From Hellea sp039977295 (GTDB lineage: Bacteria; Pseudomonadota; Alphaproteobacteria; Caulobacterales; Maricaulaceae): a stretch of 64,000 nucleotides of DNA. The position numbers and the translations under genes were made by a program. Location: positions 310,001 through 374,000 of the forward strand of contig JBDWDN010000011.1 in the NCBI GenBank assembly GCA_039977295.1. The letters run 5' to 3'. Positions 48,809 through 56,514 of the stretch are shown here, one piece after another (positions within the stretch are counted from its first letter, which is position 1; each line of letters begins with the position of its first letter). The notes under the pieces were generated by a model. The model was not told the origin of the DNA, did no database searches, and saw only the letters and a program-made list of their open reading frames with translations.

Positions 48809-50293
48809 ATGGCTTACACAGCTGAACTTGCATTATCCCTATTGCTGATTATCCCTCTTATAGCGGCTGTCATTATTCCGCTCGTTGGTAAAAAGCCAAA
48901 CATACGAGAAACTGTTACCCTCATTGCAGGCGTGCTTTTGCTCGCCAATGTTATTGGTCTCATTTCTATGGTTGCCGCAGGCGATAGGCCAGAAATGCAT
49001 CTATTTACCTTTGCGGGGAATTTCGATGTAAGGCTGAAGTTAGAGCCGTTGGGCGCGATTTTCGCGGGCATTGCAAGCTCGCTATGGATTGTGAATTCGC
49101 TTTTCACCATTGGCTATATGCGCGGAAATAAAGAAAAGAACCAAACGCGGTTTTATACATTTGTAGCCATCGCAATTTTCGGCGCGATGGGAATTGCCGC
49201 CTCGGCTAACCTCATTACGCTATTCATCTTCTACGAAGCTCTTACGATTTCGACATTCCCATTGGTTACGCATAAGGGCGATGCCAAAGCCAAACGCGGC
49301 GGCACAATTTACGCACTTATCCTTATGGGCACCTCCTTGGCGTTATTATTGCCTGCCATTATTGGCACGCAAGTCATTGCGGGAACAACAGAGTTTACCG
49401 TTGGCGGCGTCTTCCCAGAGGGGACAAGCACGCTGGCGACGTCAATCCTGCTTTTCCTCTTTGCCTTTGGTATTGGCAAGGCGGCACTCATGCCCGTCCA
49501 TCCTTGGCTTCCCAATGCGATGGTCGCGCCAACGCCTGTCTCTGCATTGCTTCACGCCGTAGCGGTGGTGAAAGCCGGCGTCTTCTCAATCTTGAAGGTT
49601 TCAATATTTATCTTTGGCGAAGCCGTGATGGCGGAGACCTCAATGAGTACACTCCTGTCTTGGGTCGCGGCTATCTCCATCGTTGTCGCCTCGATTATTG
49701 CGCTGCGCCAAGATAACCTCAAAGCGCGTCTTGCTTATTCAACGGTCTCGCAGCTCTCTTACATTACGCTTGGCGCCATGCTTGCGACGCCGCTCGCTTT
49801 AGTAGGCGGCGCGCTGCAAATCGTGATGCATGCCTGGGGTAAAATCACCCTCTTTATGTGCGCAGGCGCGATTTATACTGTGGCGCACCGCACCGAGATT
49901 TCAAAGCTCGATGGTTTGGGGCGCACTATGCCTTGGGTCTTCGGGGCATTTCTTGTGGGCTCAATCTCTATTATCGGGATCCCTCCCATGGGCGGCTCTT
50001 GGCCGAAGTTTTTCCTCATGGCAGGCGCGCTTGATAGCGGAAAAGGCATCTTGATGGCGGCGCTTATAGTCTCCTCTATTTTGAACATTATTTATCTTCT
50101 CCCGATTTCCATACGTGCCTTTATGAAACCTTCCGCCGACGTGCAGGCAGATGCACTTTTGGCCAAGGAGCGTAAGAAACATCGCTGGGTGATTATCCCG
50201 CCGGTTATCTCGGCTCTGGGCGCTTTCATCCTGTTCTTCTTTGCGGGTAATATCGTGGACTTCATCCAGCCCATTATTTCGAGCGGAGGTTAG
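48809..50293 (+). CDS. antiporter-type subunit (NuoM/MrpD-like), second
   Basis: A 494-residue ND4/MrpD-like membrane protein. Key residues are present: Glu in LFIFYEALTISTFPLV (about 138-153), Lys in GIGKAALMPVHPWLP and AVVKAGVFSILK, and Lys in HAWGKITLFMCAGAI in place of the usual HxxxK. The order of charges argues that proton translocation is intact. I chose the ATG at 48809 (AATG right after the previous stop); the open frame continues upstream into mrpD. It is the second of three antiporter-like subunits in the operon. Confidence 0.88.
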   Translation: MAYTAELALSLLLIIPLIAAVIIPLVGKKPNIRETVTLIAGVLLLANVIGLISMVAAGDRPEMHLFTFAGNFDVRLKLEPLGAIFAGIASSLWIVNSLFTIGYMRGNKEKNQTRFYTFVAIAIFGAMGIAASANLITLFIFYEALTISTFPLVTHKGDAKAKRGGTIYALILMGTSLALLLPAIIGTQVIAGTTEFTVGGVFPEGTSTLATSILLFLFAFGIGKAALMPVHPWLPNAMVAPTPVSALLHAVAVVKAGVFSILKVSIFIFGEAVMAETSMSTLLSWVAAISIVVASIIALRQDNLKARLAYSTVSQLSYITLGAMLATPLALVGGALQIVMHAWGKITLFMCAGAIYTVAHRTEISKLDGLGRTMPWVFGAFLVGSISIIGIPPMGGSWPKFFLMAGALDSGKGILMAALIVSSILNIIYLLPISIRAFMKPSADVQADALLAKERKKHRWVIIPPVISALGAFILFFFAGNIVDFIQPIISSGG

Positions 50294-50295
50294 TC

Positions 50296-50667
50296 ATGCC
50301 AAAAGAAAACCAACGCGACACGCTAACTGAAAAAGAGCTCGAAGAACGCCAAAACGCGCATCCTTTTGCTGTGCCTTTTCTCTGGCTTGGCAATCAAAAA
50401 GTCATTGATAATTTTATCTGGCTGCCGGTTATAGGTATGATAGTTACGTCCTTTTTAGGTATAGTTTACTACCAAAAACATCCGGCGCCTTGGGATGTCG
50501 TTCCAGGCTCGTGGGCCATTATCGGTTTCGTGTCCTATAGTTTTATCGTTTTATGCGCTAAGCCGCTTACGGCTCTACTCGCGCGGCCAGAGGATTATTA
50601 CGGAGAGGGCGGCTTGCCTGATCCTGACGTCTCCACGGAACATACAATAGGAGATCACCATGATTGA
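50296..50667 (+). CDS. hypothetical small membrane protein of the antiporter operon
   Basis: A 123-residue protein with two helices (about 44-62 and 72-92), a charged N terminus and an acidic, His-rich C terminus (EHTIGDHHD). I do not recognise a family. It starts 2 bp after one antiporter subunit gene and overlaps the next by 8 bp, so it is probably an accessory subunit; a GGAGG site precedes the ATG. Confidence 0.75.
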   Translation: MPKENQRDTLTEKELEERQNAHPFAVPFLWLGNQKVIDNFIWLPVIGMIVTSFLGIVYYQKHPAPWDVVPGSWAIIGFVSYSFIVLCAKPLTALLARPEDYYGEGGLPDPDVSTEHTIGDHHD

Positions 50668-52414
50668 TCTCTTCCAAATCAATCCAGGCCTCTGGATGGT
50701 TCTGGCGGGCATGATTTGCGCGCTTGTGCCCAAGGGCGATGCTTTCGCCTTGCTCCGGAAGGCTTTCATTATCGGCGCGCCAATTTTCGCCGCTGTTATG
50801 ATTACCCAAATTTATACCTCGCAAGAAGTCATCGCCGGCAAAATGACGATTGGCGGGTTAGAGCTTACGACGCTTCGCATCGATAACTTGTCTATGGTTT
50901 GGGGCTATCTCTTCTGCCTCATTGCCGTGCTAAACGGTATATTTGGATTTCATGAGAAATGCCGCATTACGGATAGTTCCGCCTTGGTTTATGCTGGCGC
51001 CGCAATTGCAGGCGTTTTTGCGGGTGACCTACTTACATTATTCCTATTCTGGGAACTGACAGCTATCTCATCAGTCTTCCTTATCTGGCGCGGCGGAGAA
51101 AGCGCTTATGCGGCGGGTATTCGCTATTTGGCGCTGCATGTCTTATCGGGCGTCATCCTGCTGGCAGGGGCCATTATTCACGCGAGCGCCAATGGCGGGG
51201 ATTATACCTTTAATCATATCGGCCTTGAGACGCTTGGCGGTTGGCTCATTCTAATTGCTATTGGCATTAAATGCGGTTTCCCATTCCTACATATGTGGAT
51301 GCAGGATGCTTATCCTAAAGCGTCAATTACGGGCACAGTTATCCTCTCGGCCTTTACGACCAAGATGGCAATTTACGCGCTGGCGCGGGGGTATGTCGGC
51401 GTGGATATTTTGATTTACATCGGCGCCGTCATGACATGTTTCCCTGTCTTCTTTGCGCTCATTGAAAATGATCTTCGCCGCGTTTTGTCGTTCTCGTTGA
51501 ATAACCAATTGGGCTTTATGGTTTGCGGGATCGGTATCGGGACAGAGCTCGCTTTGAACGGCGTTGTGGGACAGGTCTTTGTGCATGTTATCTTTAAAAG
51601 CTTACTGTTCATGTCAATCGGCGCGGTCATGTACCGCGTGGGCACGGCAAAGGCGTCAGAACTTGGCGGTCTTTTCCGCTCTATGCCTTTCACGACCGTA
51701 TTCTGTCTTATCGGGGCGGGCTCCATTGCGGCGTTTCCGCTGCTTGCAGCCTTCGTCACCAAGGCCATGATTATCAGTTCGGTTATTTATGAGGCGCATC
51801 ATAATTCTGGGCTCTATGTCATTGCGGCCATGCTCCTCTTCGCCTCTGCGGGTGTGATGGAACATTCCGGAATTAAAGTGCCGTACTTCACCTTCTTTAG
51901 CCATGATAGTGGACGCCGCGTGAAAGAAGCGCCGTGGAATATGCTCGTCGCTATGGGACTCGCCTCGGCGCTCTGTATCTTCCTTGCTTTCCCATGGGGC
52001 GGCTATCAAATGCTTTATAGTCTCATGCCGTATGATTCTAGCGGTTACACGCCTTACACGGTGGATCATGTGGTCTTCCAGCTACAGCTCTTATTTGCGG
52101 CGATTTCGGCCTTCTGTTTGCTTAAGAAAGTCGGGCTATACCCGTCAGAGAAGCGCGCGGAAATTCTCGATTTTGATTGGACCTACCGAAAACTTGGCCT
52201 CGGCATTATGCGCTGGATAGGCGCGATGTGGACGCGGCTGGGGGCAGTTATCACCCGTATTCGAGATAATGCAATCAAAGGCACAGGCAGGCGTCTCTAT
52301 CAGATGTTTAGCCCGGCTGGCGCAATGAGTGAAGCCGCGCCAAGCGGGCTGGCCGCGGCGCTTACAGCGGGTATGCTTATTCTCGTGCTCATCTTTGTCT
52401 ACTTCGTGCGATGA
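50660..52414 (+). CDS. antiporter-type subunit (MrpA/MrpD-like), third
   Basis: A 584-residue ND5/ND2-like membrane protein with about 14 helices and a longer C terminus ending in a lone helix (SGLAAALTAGMLILVLIFVYF). Channel residues are visible: Glu in LLTLFLFWELTAISSVFLIW (about 126-145), Lys in GIKCGFPFLHMWMQDAYPKAS, and HVIFKSLLFMSIGAVMY (H-x3-K). Related proteins are annotated as Na+/H+ antiporter subunit D. With the other two it gives three antiporter modules. It overlaps the MucR gene by 4 bp (ATGA). Confidence 0.88.
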   Translation: MIDLFQINPGLWMVLAGMICALVPKGDAFALLRKAFIIGAPIFAAVMITQIYTSQEVIAGKMTIGGLELTTLRIDNLSMVWGYLFCLIAVLNGIFGFHEKCRITDSSALVYAGAAIAGVFAGDLLTLFLFWELTAISSVFLIWRGGESAYAAGIRYLALHVLSGVILLAGAIIHASANGGDYTFNHIGLETLGGWLILIAIGIKCGFPFLHMWMQDAYPKASITGTVILSAFTTKMAIYALARGYVGVDILIYIGAVMTCFPVFFALIENDLRRVLSFSLNNQLGFMVCGIGIGTELALNGVVGQVFVHVIFKSLLFMSIGAVMYRVGTAKASELGGLFRSMPFTTVFCLIGAGSIAAFPLLAAFVTKAMIISSVIYEAHHNSGLYVIAAMLLFASAGVMEHSGIKVPYFTFFSHDSGRRVKEAPWNMLVAMGLASALCIFLAFPWGGYQMLYSLMPYDSSGYTPYTVDHVVFQLQLLFAAISAFCLLKKVGLYPSEKRAEILDFDWTYRKLGLGIMRWIGAMWTRLGAVITRIRDNAIKGTGRRLYQMFSPAGAMSEAAPSGLAAALTAGMLILVLIFVYFVR

Positions 52415-52833
52415 GTGAGGACGATATAGGCCTTAAGAAATCTGCGCTGTTAGAGATAGCAGCAGATATTGTCAGTGCCTATGTCTCGCATAATGACGTG
52501 AAGGCCGAAGCCCTGCCAGAGCTGATTGAGAGCGTCTATGCCAGCGTTGAGGGCATTGCCTTAGCAGAGGCTGAAATTGATACGGGGCCGCGCCCTGAAC
52601 CGGCCGTGCCCATTGCAGAGTCTCTGACCGATGATCTTCTTATATGTCTTGAAGACGGATTGCCTTTCCAATCGCTCAAGCGGCATTTACGCGTGAAATA
52701 TAATATGACGCCCGAAGCCTACCGCGAAAAATGGGGTCTGCCGCGTGATTATCCAATGGTCGCCCCGAATTACGCTAAGCGCCGCTCTGCATTGGCGAAG
52801 AAGACTGGGCTCGGGAAGAATAGAAGGCGATGA
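52411..52833 (+). CDS. MucR/Ros family transcriptional regulator with altered zinc site
   Basis: A 140-residue MucR-family regulator. An N-terminal helical oligomerisation region (about 10-60) precedes the zinc-finger-like DNA-binding region (LICLEDGLPFQSLKRHLRVKYNMTPEAY in two overlapping parts, about 77-104) and the conserved EKWGLPRDYPMVAPNYA. In Ros-type proteins zinc is held by Cys, Cys/Asp, His and a second His. Here Cys79, Asp82 and His92 are present, but Lys/Tyr stand at 96-97 where the last His is expected. Some MucR relatives fold without zinc. It is encoded at the end of the antiporter block, overlapping neighbours by 4 bp each. Confidence 0.88.
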   Translation: MSEDDIGLKKSALLEIAADIVSAYVSHNDVKAEALPELIESVYASVEGIALAEAEIDTGPRPEPAVPIAESLTDDLLICLEDGLPFQSLKRHLRVKYNMTPEAYREKWGLPRDYPMVAPNYAKRRSALAKKTGLGKNRRR

Positions 52834-53276
52834 GCACGCCAGGCCCCAAGCGCGACGAAGATGTAAATCCAAAATGGGGCTTCTGGATACCTGTTAGGAA
52901 TGAAGCAAGCGCTCACTACGCCGCGAAAATGTCAGGTTTGCCTGTCTTTATGCTGGGGTTGTCTGTCTTGATGTTTGGACTGCAATTTGCGGGGCTGAGG
53001 ATATGGCTCGCGGCTGGCATTGCTCTCCTGACCGCTTTATTTTTACTTGTTTCTGGCCTTAGAATTCGCAGCGGAAAATTTGGACTTCTGCCGATAAGCG
53101 TCGGTCTCTGGCTCATCGTTATGGTGATAGGTGTAGTTCCAACCAGCCTTGCTCCAACAACGGCCGCTGTAATATCAACAATACTGAACTTGATTATAGG
53201 ACTCCTAGCGCTCAGCGGATTGCGCGGTTGGTGGTGGCTGCGCTCCGAGCGCCGCGTAGACGCAGGCAATGAGTGA
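52830..53276 (+). CDS. hypothetical four-helix membrane protein
   Basis: A 148-residue inner membrane protein with four predicted helices (about 35-52, 56-75, 83-103 and 108-130) and basic ends. I recognise no family. It overlaps the MucR gene and the oxidoreductase gene by 4 bp each, so all three are in one transcription unit. Confidence 0.7.
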   Translation: MSTPGPKRDEDVNPKWGFWIPVRNEASAHYAAKMSGLPVFMLGLSVLMFGLQFAGLRIWLAAGIALLTALFLLVSGLRIRSGKFGLLPISVGLWLIVMVIGVVPTSLAPTTAAVISTILNLIIGLLALSGLRGWWWLRSERRVDAGNE

Positions 53277-54268
53277 AAGCAGCATATATGACCATCCCTC
53301 ACACTATGAAGGCTATTCTAGCCGCTGCTGATGAAGCTTTGAAAGTTGGAAACGTTTCTCTTCCAGCGGTAAATGGCAATGACGTCTTGGTTAAAGTTGC
53401 CGCGGCGGGGCTCAATCGCGCTGACCTTATTCAGCGCATGGGTAAATATCCGCCGCCGCCAGGGGCCTCCGATATTATGGGGTTAGAGATTGCGGGCACT
53501 ATCGCGTCAATCGGCTCGGATGTTACGCGTTGGAGCGTTGGAGACCGCGTTTGCGGCCTATTGTCCGGAGGGGGTTACGCAGAATATGCCTCTGTGGATG
53601 CTGGTTCACTTCTATTCATTCCAGATGAGATGGATATGGTTCAGGCCTGTTGTTTCCCAGAAAGTCTGTTTACCGTCTGGGCGAATGTTTTTGACCGCGG
53701 AAGGCTTCAAAAAGGCGAGGACTTTCTCTGTCATGGCGGCACAAGCGGTATTGGCGTTATGGCGTTGCAAATGGCCAGGCATTTCGGCGCAGGTAAAATT
53801 TACGCGACGGCGGGTACGGATAAAAAATGTGACCTTGCTCAAAGCCTTGGCGCTGACGCCGCTATTAATTATAAGCAAGAAGATTTTGAAACGCGCGTGA
53901 AAGCAGGTGGAGGCGTTGATGTTATCTTGGACATGGTCGGCGGAGACTATATTCAGAAGAACATTAACTGCGCAAAGCTGAATGGGCGTATCGTTAACAT
54001 CGCTTATCAAAATGGTTTTGCGGCGGAGGTCAATTTTGCCCCTGTCCTCATGAAGCGGCTCTCCCTTAACGCAACTACCTTGCGGGCTCGCTCAGCTGAT
54101 GAAAAACGCGGGATCCGCGACGCTGTGGAAAAACAGTTCTGGCCGTTAGTCTTTAACGGGACCATCAAGCCCGTTCTCGACCGCGTATTTGCCTTTGAAG
54201 AGGCCGAAGCCGCGCAGGCTTATATGCAATCTGGCGGTCATTCGGGTAAGATCATATTAAAATTATAA
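53273..54268 (+). CDS. NAD(P)H quinone oxidoreductase, zeta-crystallin/PIG3-like MDR family
   Basis: A 331-residue zinc-free medium-chain dehydrogenase/reductase. The GroES-like N-terminal domain has GLNRADLIQRMGKYPPPPGASDIMG in two stretches (about 46-70), typical of TP53I3/PIG3-type quinone oxidoreductases. The Rossmann domain carries CHGGTSGIGVMALQMAR (about 153-169). It reduces quinones with NADPH in known members. The first ATG overlaps the upstream gene; an ATG at 53288 would remove five residues and is also plausible. Confidence 0.88.
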   Translation: MKAAYMTIPHTMKAILAAADEALKVGNVSLPAVNGNDVLVKVAAAGLNRADLIQRMGKYPPPPGASDIMGLEIAGTIASIGSDVTRWSVGDRVCGLLSGGGYAEYASVDAGSLLFIPDEMDMVQACCFPESLFTVWANVFDRGRLQKGEDFLCHGGTSGIGVMALQMARHFGAGKIYATAGTDKKCDLAQSLGADAAINYKQEDFETRVKAGGGVDVILDMVGGDYIQKNINCAKLNGRIVNIAYQNGFAAEVNFAPVLMKRLSLNATTLRARSADEKRGIRDAVEKQFWPLVFNGTIKPVLDRVFAFEEAEAAQAYMQSGGHSGKIILKL

Positions 54269-54372
54269 GAGATACGTTAAGCGCAGCCAGGGTCACAGCC
54301 TCAAATTATGGCCTTTGCCGCCTAATAGCTTCGGCCTTCATAGTCGAATCGGCTCCGAAACAAAAAACGTAG

Positions 54373-54405
54373 TTAATTTAGAGTTAACCTTAAAAAAAGG
54401 TTAAC
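54373..54405 (+). promoter_or_regulatory. two tandem perfect CtrA boxes
   Basis: TTAA TTTAGAG TTAAC (54373-54388) and TTAA AAAAAGG TTAAC (54390-54405) are both exact matches to the CtrA full-site consensus TTAA-N7-TTAAC, 17 bp apart on the same face. The second also forms the 9 bp inverted repeat GTTAACCTT/AAGGTTAAC. They lie about 100 bp upstream of the PAS-domain gene start. Confidence 0.75.
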
Positions 54406-54501
54406 AAGTCCTTGCCGCTGAGGGCAACGCGATTCACACATGATGTGAGGCTAGGGGATTTTCTGCTTCAACACAGCCGAATTTCTTTAGGGGATCGCAA
54501 A

Positions 54502-55017
54502 ATGCTTTCAGGCAATGCGCTCAGACATCAAATTATACTGCCGGAGCAACAGCGCTTCTACGATTATTGGCGCAGTAAGTGTAAAGGCGGAACCTTTCCG
54601 TCACGTCACGATATATTGCCCGAAGATATCGTAAGCCAACTCAGCATGACATCAATGTTGGATATTGAGCCCGCCCAACAAGACATGCCCCGCCGTTTTA
54701 AATACCGGTTAGCTGGAACAGGGTTTTGGAATCTTTACCAAGACGAGATTCAGGGACAATATGTCGATGACTTACCGCTTGGTGATCGCTGCGCCTATTG
54801 GGACCGCATCTTAGGGCAGGTTGTCGATAAGAGACGGCCATTTGCCGGTGTTACGCGGCCTGGAACACCCACCGGAAGTCATCTTGCACAGTTTTGGATC
54901 CGTCTTCCGATGTCTGATAACGGCAAGGATATTAATCTTATCTTGGGGTATGATCATCTCGTCAAACTGTCTGACGTTAGCGGCTTAGTGCCAGCACAAG
55001 AAAAAAAATACGCCTAG
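54502..55017 (+). CDS. PAS_5 domain protein
   Basis: A 171-residue soluble protein that is essentially one PAS_5-type sensory domain. RFYDYWRSKCKGGTFPSRHDI (about 15-34) is the usual family opening, followed by FKYRLAGTGFWNLYQDEIQG. Such proteins are common in alphaproteobacteria and of unknown signal. I chose the ATG at 54502, with GGGGA seven bases upstream; the frame is open back to a TTG at 54412. Tandem CtrA boxes upstream suggest cell-cycle regulation. Confidence 0.78.
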   Translation: MLSGNALRHQIILPEQQRFYDYWRSKCKGGTFPSRHDILPEDIVSQLSMTSMLDIEPAQQDMPRRFKYRLAGTGFWNLYQDEIQGQYVDDLPLGDRCAYWDRILGQVVDKRRPFAGVTRPGTPTGSHLAQFWIRLPMSDNGKDINLILGYDHLVKLSDVSGLVPAQEKKYA

Positions 55018-55079
55018 CTAATAAGGCCGCCTGTTATTGGGCAATTGCAATTGTTCCCTTTATGTTCTAATCGAACTTC

Positions 55080-55580
55080 ATGATTGAAACTGTTTTCATT
55101 ATCGGGGTCCTGGCTCTCTTATGTGTCCTAAGCTTTGGAGATAAGGGATTTACGCCTCCCAAAACGGCGCCATCTAATGCAAAAATCTATGGCGCTTTTG
55201 AGAGGGCTGAAAGCCTCTTTGTTAACCGTTCAGAAGCCGCCTTTTTTCAGAGCTTACGCCGCGCGCTCCCATCGGCCTATCACCTGCATAGTAAGGTGCG
55301 TCTGGAAGATATTGTTCGTGTCAAGAAAGCAGTGACGGGACAGATGCGGTGGCATTTGCGAGGCCGCGTAAAGTCCCGCCATGTCGATTACCTGATAACA
55401 GATGTGCAAGGCGTGCCAAAAGCTGCAATAGAGTTGGATGGCAGTAGTCATAATGGGGAAGCTTACGCCGCTGATACGCTCAAAGACGGTATGTTTGACG
55501 CGGTCGGGTTGCCACTTATTCGGGTGCGGAGCGGGGCAGATTACGCCCATGCCGTGCAGAGGATTCTGTCGCAGATTTAG
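55080..55580 (+). CDS. DUF2726 domain protein with N-terminal membrane anchor
   Basis: A 166-residue protein: N-terminal membrane helix (about 3-18), then a DUF2726 domain (about 45-166; SEAAFFQSLRRAL, YHLHSKVRLEDIV, VDYLITDVQGVPKAAIELDG, GLPLIRVRS). The domain resembles restriction-endonuclease-like folds in its D-(x)n-ExD/DG layout (DYLITD, AIELDGSSH), but activity has not been shown for the family. It stands in the same orientation between two CtrA-box genes. Confidence 0.75.
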   Translation: MIETVFIIGVLALLCVLSFGDKGFTPPKTAPSNAKIYGAFERAESLFVNRSEAAFFQSLRRALPSAYHLHSKVRLEDIVRVKKAVTGQMRWHLRGRVKSRHVDYLITDVQGVPKAAIELDGSSHNGEAYAADTLKDGMFDAVGLPLIRVRSGADYAHAVQRILSQI

Positions 55581-55587
55581 ATGAAAT

Positions 55588-55603
55588 TTAACGCCGCATT
55601 AAC
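55588..55603 (+). promoter_or_regulatory. perfect CtrA box upstream of the TPR-like gene
   Basis: TTAA CGCCGCA TTAAC is an exact match to the CtrA consensus. It lies 44 bp before the chosen ATG at 55647, a promoter-like distance, and would fall inside the coding region if the longer open frame from 55581 were used, which supports the later start. Confidence 0.65.
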
Positions 55604-55646
55604 TGTAAACTGTCACATTTTGGCCTTAACTGTGTGGGAACGGAAA

Positions 55647-56072
55647 ATGTTAAAGATGAATAAGCTTGAGCTAAAACGAAGTCTTAAAAAGACCAATAAT
55701 CAACTCGCCAAACTCAATCGAGAATTGGCGGAACAAATGGTTCTGCTCGCGTCTCAGACGGGTGATACACAGCCCCTTATCCAAGCCGTCACCGCGCTGC
55801 GCAGTGCTCAAGAACTATATTCTATTGAAAACACACCGCGCGAAAATGCCGAAGTTCAGCAATCCCTTGGTGATACACTGTTAAAGCTAGGCCGTGCTAA
55901 TCACGATACCGAAGCTTTGGGCCACGCCGTGGAAGCTTATCGCGGCGCAATCACAATCGCGTCGCTCATAGGCGACGAAACTATGCGTAAAGAGCTGAAG
56001 AAGAATTATGGCTTGGCGCGCGCGTTATTGGGTGATCGCGGAAAACTACAGAGTTTATTCTCAGCGGCTTAA
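55647..56072 (+). CDS. small TPR-like helical protein
   Basis: A 141-residue soluble protein. A basic coiled-coil N terminus (about 5-35, LELKRSLKKTNNQLAKLNREL) is followed by tetratricopeptide-like helix pairs (LIQAVTALRSAQELYS, AEVQQSLGDTLLKLGRANHD, LGHAVEAYRGAITIASLIG). No enzyme motif is present. I chose the ATG at 55647 because a perfect CtrA box lies just upstream and GGGAACGGAAA precedes it; an ATG three codons later is possible. A hairpin terminator follows. Confidence 0.65.
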   Translation: MLKMNKLELKRSLKKTNNQLAKLNRELAEQMVLLASQTGDTQPLIQAVTALRSAQELYSIENTPRENAEVQQSLGDTLLKLGRANHDTEALGHAVEAYRGAITIASLIGDETMRKELKKNYGLARALLGDRGKLQSLFSAA

Positions 56073-56110
56073 GGCCTACCAAACCCGTTGAACTTTTGTA
56101 ACGGCCTCTA

Positions 56111-56149
56111 TTCCCCTCATTACAAGACTTGTGTTGAGGGGAAAGTTTT
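56111..56149 (+). terminator. hairpin terminator after the TPR-like gene
   Basis: TTCCCCTCA (56111-56119) pairs perfectly with TGAGGGGAA (56135-56143), with a further inner ACAA/TTGT stem, followed by AGTTTT. It lies about 40 bp after the stop codon. The T tract is short, so efficiency is uncertain. Confidence 0.65.
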
Positions 56150-56244
56150 ATGTGTTTTCCGGCGGAATGTGCATTCGAAACAAGAGCGAAGAAAACTCTT
56201 GTACTCAAACCCCTTGCACCCACTAAAATCCGCCTTAAATACTC

Positions 56245-56511
56245 AGGGTCTACACTCAGTTTAGGAATTCATTAAGATATGAGTCAAATTCATTCAGTTT
56301 TAAGAAAAGAAAGGAAGGCATGCGTCCGCATGGCGAGTTTCTTTGACGCGAAAATGGATCAATTTGGGCATACCCCTTCGGGGCGGAACGCTTTTGCCCC
56401 GCTGCGTCGTCGAAAATGCTCGAAATTGCAAGCAAATCCTTGCGCTTTTCTCCTATCAGCGAGACAAAAGCGTTTCCGTCTTAATAATTTCCTAAACCGA
56501 ATGTAGACCCT
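56245..56511. mobile_element. MITE-like element with 33 bp terminal inverted repeats
   Basis: The left end 56245-56277 (begins AGGGTCTACACTCAGTTTAG) and the right end 56479-56511 in reverse complement (begins AGGGTCTACATTCGGTTTAG) agree at 29 of 33 positions. The 267 bp element has no transposase. A 75-codon frame at 56279-56506 fills it but shows no protein-like features. The interior has further partial self-complementarity, and no clear target duplication is visible at the ends. The right end stops 3 bp before the start codon of the cbpA-like gene, so it supplies that gene's entire immediate leader. It could alternatively be a structured leader. Confidence 0.6.
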
Positions 56512-56514
56512 AGC

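Noticed and set aside
56180..56202. Hairpin ACAAGAG-N9-CTCTTGT as a terminator
   Set aside because: The stem is perfect but no T run follows, and a better terminator lies just upstream.
56279..56506. A 75-codon frame inside the MITE-like element
   Set aside because: It fills an element bounded by inverted repeats, has no ribosome site or family likeness, and the composition is not protein-like. Kept only as part of the element.
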